Positions 48,728-58,298 of a DNA stretch of 64,000 bases are shown here, piece by piece. Source of the DNA: Zygnema cylindricum (Eukaryota; Streptophyta; Zygnematophyceae; Zygnematales; Zygnemataceae). Each line of letters opens with the position of its first letter. Position 1 is the stretch's first letter. The translations under genes and the position numbers were made by a program. The stretch spans positions 118,758-182,757 of the forward strand of contig JBBHKE010001710.1 of NCBI GenBank assembly GCA_037447655.1, read 5' to 3'. The notes under the pieces are model-generated. The model had not been told where the DNA came from and made no database searches. It worked only from the letters and a program-made list of their open reading frames with translations.

Positions 48728-49400
48728 TGGAGGGGGAGTGATAGAAGGAAAGGAAAGGCAGATTTTAAGGGCAAGGGAAAGGGAAAAGAAAGGGATAAAC
48801 GAACTTAGAGGGAGAGAGAGACGGAGAGGCAAATCGAGAGGGAACAGAAAAGCTAAAAGCATAGCCATAATGTGGGATAGAGGCAAAAAAAAAAACTCAC
48901 AGCCAACAAACTATATCTTTTCTCGTATATCCACGTCCCCTTTGCTTTTCCACACACACGTAGTTGAAAAATAAATGAAATGGTTCTTGAAATGGAATGG
49001 CGCCTAAAATAAAATTGCGCCTGAAGAAGGCAGGTGAGGCAATTGTGGAAAGAACTCAAGTATGCTTTGTAAATGCACGAAATATTTTTGGTTGGTGTGA
49101 ATTTTTCATGTGCCAAACAATTTGTCCTACATTTGCTACGTCGTTTAAAACCCATAAACTTTACGTGGATATAAAATTGTCCACGTGTAATTTTGGGGGA
49201 CCAATCACATTATGCTTGAGACGAGGTGGTTGTTTAGATTGTACAGTTTGGACTAATTTAGAATAAGCGTTTACTCTAATACATTATAACATTAACGCTA
49301 ATACCGGTCACAAGCCGATAAGATAAATGGGAGTGCAAACTTTTTAGAGTTAAGACACATACTAGCATTAATTCACTTTAATAAAACAAAGCATCACGAC
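48728..49400. other. Remnant of the host TIR element between two LTR insertions
   Basis: Purine-rich at first (48735-48860). A frame of about 89 codons at 48997-49266 has no recognised motif. Confidence 0.4.
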
Positions 49401-50492
49401 TGAAATTATATAGGCTCCATTGCCCACAGAATTCGCAGATCCAAAAGAAGCTAATCTAGATAGTGCCGACTCCAAGTTGATATAAACCCAAATAAATGAT
49501 CCCTTGACAATAAGAACCCCAATATACCTTCACCCCTGTGAAGAGAAGACCTTCTGTGTGCTCAGTTCCACCACAAAATGCGAAGCTTCAATGTGTGTTT
49601 TGGACAATATTCCCCACTTTGACTTTCCCACTGAATAAGTGCCACCCTGGCACGCAAAGACTCTGACCGACTACACCCTTGTGTAGCTTGGACTCCCCTG
49701 AGTCCGTAGCAAAAAGAATCACTGAATTTGCTCACCCGAGCATTAAGTTATGGCTGGTCAAAGATGACCTTTATAGTTACAAGCTCTCTTAGAGAGAGGT
49801 ACCGAAATATCACTAAGTCTTAGTCTGCCTACTCATGACTACCTACTATTAAACCCTAGTCCAATAGGAACACTATAAAGTACAAGAAGGTACAATGGGC
49901 GATGTACTTATTGTACAACCATTGTACGACAAGGTCTACAAGGTGACACCTGTCATATCGGAAGCCATGGTTCCTCCTCCCATCTTCTACGGTATCAAAT
50001 AATGTGGCGCCACGTGGCACCGCGTGACGCTATATCCGTATGCCGCCAAAAAGCTCACTTCGCGTGGCGGCTATAATTCCGGCCGTCCGATCAAAACATA
50101 ATTTACACGGTTCAGATTCACGTACATGCAGAAATTGCTCATTTTGGTTAGTCTGCTGTTAATTAGCTGTTTCGTTAATGTTTATATATTTATGAAACCC
50201 GTCACGTGTATCGTTTCGTAAGTAACTTAATGGATAAGGCGTTGGTCTACTTAGCAGACTACAGACCCCGGTTCAAATGCGGCCGGCGGCAGTATTTTGC
50301 TAAAACTAGTAAAATACTTTCTAATTCATTCTTCCTCCTTCTTGATGATGCGGCAACCATGGCGTGCCTTTGGTCCTCTCTTTCTCTCTCTTTACATTCT
50401 AACTAAAATATAGAAGTGAACTATTAGTCACCTCTTTTCAACACTCTATTTATTTTTCCAACACAGACCTAGAAAATACATAAATTTCAACA
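49401..50492 (-). mobile_element. Solo Copia LTR with target duplication ACGAC
   Basis: On the minus strand it starts TGTTGAAATTTATG (at 50492) and ends TATAATTTCA (at 49401). ACGAC stands on both sides (49396-49400 and 50493-50497). No internal region is present, so it arose by LTR-LTR recombination. A tRNA-Arg-like block lies at 50222-50282 on the plus strand. Confidence 0.9.
50222..50282 (+). other. tRNA-Arg-like sequence inside the solo LTR, antisense to it
   Basis: AATGGATAAGGCGTTGGTC (50229-50247) resembles the D arm and A box of plant tRNA-Arg, and CCCCGGTTCAAATGCGG (50266-50282) a T arm with B box. The acceptor stem does not close, so it is a tRNA-derived pol III promoter relic and not a tRNA gene. 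Confidence 0.55.
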
Positions 50493-51006
50493 ACGACATT
50501 ATTAGCGTTAAGAACCCACATTAACGTACAGTATCGAGGTACAACGAAAAAGTGACGAACTTTTTCGACAATAAGCATTAAGTAAACGTTACAAACCGTA
50601 ACAGTTACACATCTAACAACTGAACAAAAAGTGTACGCTTTACGGCTTAGCGTAGACGCTTAACGACAGTAAAATAGTCTGACATGTACAAACGAATCAT
50701 TTACGTGACGGCGTACGATTCCAAAAAAATTGTGCGGGTACCTATATTAGTGTAAACATGTTTGCGTTTGACATTTTTTTTTTCAAAGACCCAAATTAGC
50801 ATTATTAAACAATTAGAATGGATGTATTTTTTCTAAATATTCAAATTTTTAATTAGCGTAAATTACTGTAGTTATTCCTATACGCTAACGAAACTTGTAC
50901 GCTAATAACGATTGGCGGTGTACTGTATAGTACAACGTTAATTATTACTAGACTAAAGGAATTACTAGTATCAATAACAAAATAGTGTCATTGATACTAC
51001 TTTGTA

Positions 51007-53218
51007 GTGTTTTGTATCACTTATAAATTTATCGCGATAACACCGATACCGATAGTTATCGGTTATTGAACGGTCAGGGGTTCCGATATATCGGTTTGAG
51101 ACCAACAAATTCCATATCGGCGATAACTTACAAAATATATAGTATGTATACAATAGTACTTTAGAACATACTGTATTATATTATTGATGTTATATGTTGA
51201 TATTTGGGTATTTTCTAGGTCTTTATTAGATAGAAAAGAGTAGAGGCAGTCTGCCCCTGACTCCCTTCTCCAAGCCCCCACACTTGTCGTAGTCACTGAA
51301 GGCTGGAGAGGGAGCTAGAGCCATGGCTGCCTAAGCTCTCCAGGGAGACAGGAATAGATAATATAGGTATGTTTACCAAAATGGTATTTGACGGACCCAG
51401 GAATTGATCCTGGTACCTACCGTCGGTGAACTGTCCCGTAGACGTTAGCTTTGTCCATTTAGTCTAGGACTAGTGCTAGTACATATAGGGTTTGATAGAT
51501 ATTTATATAGTTACAGGTAGGAAATTCCATTTAACTGGATTACGGTATTCAGGGCATAGAAACAGTTGTACTTTTAGCACCGGACGAAATAAATAGTACG
51601 GACATTTATTTCGACGGTCCGTTTTAGTTACGATGTAAATCGGACGGCCGTGGTAAGCGCCGACATCGCGGAAAGGAAAATTTGGCAGTTTGCAGACGCC
51701 GCCACTCCGGATGACACGTGGCAACATCGTACGCGATTACGGAATTTCCGGAACGGCATAAAACAAATCCGGGAGTGACAAATGTCGCACTATGGCGACA
51801 TCGTACAATGTACGTACAGAAAGTACTCCGGCACTTGTACTTTCTTGTACGGTACCGTTTTCTGACGCGGCATGACCTGGCGCCACGTGGAAAGATAAGA
51901 TTTGGAGGCAGGAATTCTGGAGAATACAAGAGCGAATCCGGATAGGACATTTGTTGACTTATTAGCCATGTCGTACGATCTCCGTACAAAAGGTACACCG
52001 ACATTTGTACCTTTATGTACTATACAGTAATGTGATTGGTCCGTACCTCAGTACTAGAGGGTTTAGAGAGGGGTTTAGGACTTAGAATATTTCTGGTAGG
52101 TAGCTGCCTCTCCCAGAGAGCACCTTGTATAAATGGCAAACTTTGGCCAGCCATAACTATCAATTCAGTTGACCAAATTCAGTGATTTTTGTTGCTGCGG
52201 ACTCAAGGGAGTCCAGGCTACACAGTGGTGTAGTCGGTAAGAGTTTTTGCCTGCCAGGGTGGCTGCATTTCTAAGGGAAAGTCAAAGTGAGGGAATGTGT
52301 CCAAATCTCATATTCTAACTTTGCATTCTGTGGTGGAACTGAGCACACAGAAAGTCTTACTTCTCAGGGGTGAAGCTTTAATGAGGTTCTGATTGTCAAG
52401 GGGTCAATCATTTGGGTTTATATCAAGTTGGAGTCGCACTATCTAGATTAGCTTCCTTAAGACCCGCGAATTCTGTGTGGCAATGGAGCCCATAGAATTT
52501 CATTATATAGCGTGGCATGCCACGTATAAACATCTGTTCCGTCTCCGCTTAACTGTAATTTATTACGGACAGCGCAACACATAAACGTTGGCCTGTTAAC
52601 TGAGCATAAAATTTACGGTAACGTCCGAAATTTTATTTAAAAACTGGTGAACATGGAACGGAAAAAAGACGAAATAACGTACAACGTACAAAGTACAACG
52701 TACGCAAAATAACATTCAGCGCGCCACGGAAGTCGAACAGACGAATAGGAATGAGAAAACAGAAGTGGACGGCGAGCGTGAGCGTCGCCATCCCGAAATG
52801 GCTCTTTTGGCAGCTTATGCCAAAAAAGCCGACAGATTGACACGAGGCAGGTCCCTAGTGGATCTCAAAGAATAAAGGGACAAAGCCATGGCGTCGGATG
52901 TTAAAAGGACATCGTTTTTAATGGATCCGTATCAAAACCGTACAGATCTCATGGCGGCTACTGTACTTTCTGTCCTTGTACAAGTCCGGGGAATAACACG
53001 TACAGTAGAGTGAACTAGCTATACATTTATATGTACGGTCCGTACAGTTATTGCTGATAGTTATCGATATGGTTGTTATCGCTTATAATAACAGATAAAT
53101 ATCGGTTATATATCGGCGATAACTCCGATAACGATATATCGTACCAATATATCGATTATCGGATACCCAAAAAAAGGCCCATATTGGTTATCGACAAATC
53201 CTTACCAATACACAATAT
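51007..53218. mobile_element. GTGTTG-TIR element interrupted by a solo LTR
   Basis: The left end TA|GTGTTTTGTATCAC and the right end ACCAATACACAATAT|TA are diverged inverses of the family termini. Once the LTR at 51195-52502 and its duplicated 5 bp are removed, 899 bp remain, matching the 919-bp copy at 38241 in inverted orientation, including the shared GTGGCATGCCAC and GCCATGGC blocks. Confidence 0.75.
51195..52502 (+). mobile_element. Solo Copia LTR with target duplication TTATA
   Basis: It starts TGTTGATATTTGGG and ends ATAGAATTTCA. TTATA flanks it at 51190-51194 and 52503-52507. At 1308 bp it is longer than the other LTRs. Its end contains CAATGGAGCCCATAG, the counterpart of the gag start of the complete copies. 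A tRNA-like block lies on the minus strand (about 51395-51465). Confidence 0.9.
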
Positions 53219-53220
53219 TA

Positions 53221-55700
53221 CCTATTTGTGTATCAATCCCATCGCCAAAAAAATGTTTAATTGTCATTTCTACTTAACAGTGATTTAGGTATACAGGATC
53301 CGTCGTCATTACATATATGTTATAATAGGTAGAAGTACGAATCTTAACAACCCGTACCACGTGGCGTCTTTGCCGTGAAATAAATCCATAACTCTAATTT
53401 GTGTTTGTTGATATACAATCATTACGCCGCTCATGGTTATACACTAAAATAGGTACATGTAAATTAGGTCGAAAGGTGGGGTTTTTGTCCTTTCGTTCAC
53501 ATGTAATTATAGTTGTAATAAGGGATTTTTTCGCACACGTGAATATTACTACGGTAAAAGAGGTGCGAGTACAATATATGAAAAATTGTACATTTTTCGA
53601 TTCCATGTTTTGACCTGTAAAACGCAGTGATCTTATAACTTTAACACGTTCGTTCAATTCAGTTTATTATCGTGTATGAACGAAACTATGCCGACATGTA
53701 TTTTGTGTATTTGCTTTGTTCATCTAACTTACACTGAATTATGTGATCGATTTTAATTTTCGTTGTCATTCGCGTGGATATCGAGCGTTGTATGACGTTA
53801 AATATGGACCATTAACTTTAATAAGGTGCCTGTTGGGTTGCTTTTTTAGAATTCATACATTGTATTATCGGCACTTAATTCTAATAAGGATGCGTTTAGT
53901 CGCGTCAAACGTGTAACGATCCTCTTTTTAGTATCATTGTTAATTGTAATTGAGGGTCCAACGGAGAACAAACCACATTTAGGATACATTTTAATTCTAA
54001 TTGGAGGTAAAACGCCGATGACAACTGATCAACCGCCGTCGGAAGAGAATCATTGGTTGTTGCCGAAAAACGTGGCATGTTTAATGTCCACGTATTTGTA
54101 AAGTTGGTCAGTGATCGAAGACGACAATGGAAAAACCGTGTATTAGTGTTACAACCCACGAATGTTATCTTATCAAATATTAGTCGTACAATATGTAATC
54201 TAGAGGTGTTCCATGGCGGTGTTAATAACGACGAGATTCTTGAAACATTTCCCGCTTTTATTCTCTCGTTTTAAAATATTTATAATAGTGAGGGTTTAAA
54301 AAACGTTCAAATTTTGAAATTTTGACGTGAATGGCGTTTCCCTCCATTTTTACTGTGCAAATTCCATTTCGCTTGCATCTCTTCTACTATATAAATGCAT
54401 CTGTGAAAAGGACAAACACATTACCAGCTCTCTGTGTTGATTTTCTTAAGTTGCCATTCTTTTCCTTTGCGGCTGCTCTTTCATCTTGTTCATTTAGTGA
54501 CATTTCGAGTTTGGAAGTATGTGGACCCTCACTAGGATTTGGGGTGCCAACTCTGCCAATAACATCATTGTTCCCCATAATCCACAAATTGAACAGGATG
54601 CGGAAGACGAGAGGATTATTGAGGAAAACGAGTTCTAAACGAGGAATATGGTGAGAAAAACGACGATGAGAGCGAGCCCGAAGTGTAAACGTCAGTTGAT
54701 CCGACATTGATCGTGGATGGGTTTTTTCCGTCCCCACACAATGCGAGAGGACGTGTTGCCCACCGAAAAATTCAACACGTGTGGACCAAGGTTACTCAAG
54801 TGCGCGTAATAAATTGGATGTTGAAAAAATGTGAAAATAACGAGTCGAAGGAACTCATTCGAAAGACCATGAGGAAGTTTCCGGAACATTTTACCAAATT
54901 GTACGGTACAATTAAAAAATATTATCATGCCTTACCGCATGTATTAAAGGGTTTTATTGCACCACTTAAAATGCTCTTTAAAATTAAGTTTCGTTGTGAC
55001 TTTTTTGTAATTGCATGTTTTAATGTTGGACCGCCGTCTTCCCCTCTCAATATGTGTCTTAATCACATTTTTCCTCCACAATAGTGTGTGTTTTTTATTG
55101 ATGTCGGATGGTCAGCATTCAGTTTGGCATTTTTTGGTATTTCTCCTCCATGTGTCGCACGATTTTATTTTAGGTTCATCGTTTTACCAACGACATTGCC
55201 TTGTATCGCTGTAGACGACGACATCTTGTCGTCGCTTCAATGATGGGCGCGACGAAATCACGGTATGTAGAATAACACCTCGTTTGGACGATTTTTCCAA
55301 TGTCGGCCAACAATGGTTCGGCGTCATCGACGACATGAGGTTAGAAAACCCAACGCTGGTACTCTCGAATGAAATTCGAGAGCGACGACATTGTTTCGAC
55401 GAGTCCCTATTGGGATACCCGAATACCACTGAATGGTCGACGACATTTCGCCGTCGCTTGAACGTCCCTTCGTAAGTCGCAAGGTCAATGTTTAAATAGG
55501 TTGGGAGTGGCTAGTGATCTACGACCGATTCCTAACTATTTTAGTAAAGGTGTTGGATAAAGTGAGTATATTAAGCTGTTTTTGTCACTCCTTACAGTTT
55601 ACCTGTTTATTTTCTCGACAAGGAGTAATTTTTCTTCTTCATCGAGGGCATCTGACCACCATGGAAACGTCTTCGCTCTGCCATTTAGCGACGAATTCCT
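53221..55700. other. Intergenic DNA with unrecognised broken frames
   Basis: No recognised gene. Frames at 54331-54654 and 54707-55084 (the latter Lys-rich) and the CGACGACA-rich segment 55195-55460 may be decayed coding DNA of an unknown transposon, but nothing supports a family. Confidence 0.35.
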
Positions 55701-55865
55701 TCACGGCCAACGGAAACTGAGGTGGGGGGTCATATACCTAGAGGGGAAAGCTTAGTGAGAGAAGTAGCGGGGGAGGAAGAAAAGAGAATGTTGGCCGTGG
55801 AGGTGGAAGCAAGGGATAGAATCGCAAGAGAGGGTTTACATAGATAAAAAAATGAGTTTTTTAGG

Positions 55866-56273
55866 GTAGGGGATGTGGCAGAAAAGGTTGGTTGAAGAGA
55901 AGGGGTTCGATTGGAGCTTGTGTTGAGGGAGGAGGAGGAATCAGATCATAAAGTAAATGACAATGAGGAATCAGATAATTTGGGAAGGGAAAGGACGGGG
56001 ACGGATAGGGTGGAAAGAGGAAGTGAGTTGGAGGGGGAGTAACAGTATGAAAGGGTTGTAGCGGAGGAGGTAGGTGTACTCAAAGTAGAGGGGGATAAAT
56101 ACGTCGATCCAGATTGTCACCCATCGAGAAGCAATACCGATGAGTCTATAGTGGATACGGATGGGCCTACCGAAGAGGAGGAAGTGCCGGAAGAATCCCT
56201 ACCGTTGGATATTCCGGTGACAAAATACGAAGACCATCCCACAACCTCAGACGACGTATCTTGTCGTGCATGA
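55866..56273 (+). pseudogene. Decayed acidic reading frame, unknown function
   Basis: One frame runs 136 codons to TGA at 56271-56273 and is interrupted by TGA (55893-55895) and TAA (56040-56042). The encoded peptide is strongly acidic with segments such as REEEESDHKVNDNEESD and DGPTEEEEVPEESLPLD. The consistent amino-acid bias on both sides of the stops suggests former coding. No domain is recognised. It may be part of a transposon. Confidence 0.4.
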
Positions 56274-57110
56274 TGGAGAAGCAAGGGAATCATGCATCAT
56301 AACCAACAAATTCATGCTCCAGATATATATACAAACGAAAATGAATGAGAAGGGAAAATATATATATACAACATGCAAAAGAATGAAGGTGAAGATGACA
56401 AAATGAATAAAAGGGAAGAATACTCCCCTAGCATGAAGTGAATCTTATAATTACTCAGCCACAAGGTAGCCACTACGCTCTTCGATCTTCAACGTATTCT
56501 TTACAAGAGTTATCTCATAAGAAAGCAACGAAGCAAAAGAAATAATTCCAACCAAAAACAAGGAAAACTCCAAATTCGGCCAAAATTCACCTTTCAATTC
56601 CCGACCGAAATTACAACCAACACAAATAAAAACACCCTAACCGTTCAGCTGTCCCTGGGAAGGGCAGCTGGATCCGGATGCTTCTCCACACGAACTCCAA
56701 TCCACCACTTCCCAAAAATGACACAAGTTGGAGGGAAACCTTCCGGACTTGGCTTTGAGCCGCGTGGATTAAAAGCATGGGCAGAATTACAAGGGAGAAT
56801 ACATGTAAACTATCTAGCCTCTACAGCTAGGTAGCAAAAGGAAAGAAGAAACTTGAGCAATCGGTGAGAGAGAGCAAGAGAAAAGCTCCGCCGCCAAGAG
56901 AAAATTCTTGTCCAAAAGCTAAATTCTCTAAGTCTGAGAATGCCTAAGTAGGGCTAAGCTACGCCTAGGGCGAAACTAGCCTAAGTCTAGCCTACTTTAC
57001 ATGAATGGAACTACTTAAGATGTTGGCCAATAGGCGGCCAACATCGTCAGCCGTACGCCTAACAAAATCCACCGTCCGAGGGTAAAAACCCTCCCTAACT
57101 ACATGTGCGC
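56274..57110. other. Intergenic DNA before the young Copia copy
   Basis: A-rich DNA without a recognised gene. TATATATA near 56355 and AG-rich sequence at 56860-56890. Confidence 0.4.
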
Positions 57111-57115
57111 GAACC

Positions 57116-58298
57116 TGTTGAAATTTATAGATTTCTAGAGTATTTTCTAGGTTTAAATATGTTTTTTATAAAAGGAATGAAAAAAGACGGGCAGCCTGCC
57201 TCCACCTCCGCTCTCTAGCTCCCATACTTGTTGTAGTCACCGAAGGTAAGAGAGAGAGGTTGTTGAAATTTATAGATTTCTAGAGTATTTTCTAGGTTTA
57301 AATATGTTTTTTATAAAAGGAAAGAAAAAAGACGGGCATCCTGCCTCCACCTCCGCTCTCTAGCTCCCATACTTGTTGTAGTCACTGAAGGTAAGAGAGA
57401 GAGGTTGATCCATGGCTGCTTTAGTTCAACAGACATCTATTTTTAGTAGGTTACTAAAAATATACTTGACGGACCAAAGATTTGATCGCGTTACCTGCGG
57501 TTCGTCAAGTTAACCGGTAGCGGTCAGCTTTATCCTAATAGACTAAGACCAATGCTAAGTGCTATGGTATGTGATAGATATATATTTAGTTTGCGTGAAT
57601 AAAATTCATTTAACTAGAACTTTATACGGCGTACATAGATTCAGTTTTATAAAGTACGTCGTACGACGCTAATTCGAAACGGATACCACGCATTTTATTT
57701 CGACATCGGAACAAATGTCGCGCAAGTATTTATCACGGCTAAGATTGCGTTTCGCATAAAATCAAACGGCGCACATCATCGCCGAAATCCCGGAGTGGTC
57801 ACTTTGGCGTTTTGTGACGTGGCATGACCTGGAGCCACGTGGAGAGATGACATTCGGTCATAGGAATTCCGAGGAACGTACGGACGAGTGAAAAGCGGAC
57901 AAGCGTCCACTTAATAGCCTTGTCGTACATAGGCCGTACAAAATGTACATCGGCAGTAGTACTTTTGTGTACGATACAGTAATCTGATTGGTCCGTACTT
58001 CAGTAGATAGGAGTTATTAGAGAGAATCAAGACTTAGAAAATTTTGGTAGGTAGTCACCTCTCCCTTTGAGAGTTTGTACAAATTGGCATTTTTACTGCC
58101 TCATAACTTATCGGTTGGTTGGCCGTTTTCAGTGATTCTTTTTGCTACGGACTCAGGGGAGTCCACGCTGCACAATGGTGCAGTCAAATTGTCAGTTTGC
58201 CTTCTTGGGAAGCAGTGGTCGTGGCTTAAAGTGGGTTAGTTAAATACTATCTAGAGGTTTCCTGTATTCTGTAGTCCAATGGAGGACACAGAATTGCA
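57116..58298 (+). repeat. 5' LTR with tandem duplication of its first 145 bp
   Basis: TGTTGAAATTTATAGATTTC occurs at 57116 and again at 57261. The first copy ends GAGAGAGGT just where the second begins. The inverted pair ACGTGGC...GCCACGT with a 10-bp spacer lies near 57818-57841. An antisense tRNA-like block lies at about 57470-57545. The LTR ends CAATGGAGGACACAGAATT followed by GCA, so it contains a gag-frame start codon. Confidence 0.9.

Larger units (their letters stand above)
40583..50920. mobile_element. Large CACCG-TIR element carrying nested Copia insertions
   Basis: The left end TA|CACCGCAAATCGCTATTAGCG and the inverse right end CGCTAATAACGATTGGCGGTG|TA begin inverted repeats that stay alignable for about 110 bp, through TTAGCGTATA and TTTACGCTAATT. 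Removing the Copia copy (42270-48727) and the solo LTR (49401-50492) leaves about 2.8 kb of original element (40583-42269, 48728-49400, 50493-50920). No transposase was recognised in those parts. Confidence 0.65.

Noticed and set aside
53401-55720. Several frames of 60-125 codons between the TIR element and the acidic pseudogene
   Set aside because: No motifs, overlapping frames on both strands, and no consistent codon bias that would allow a gene call.
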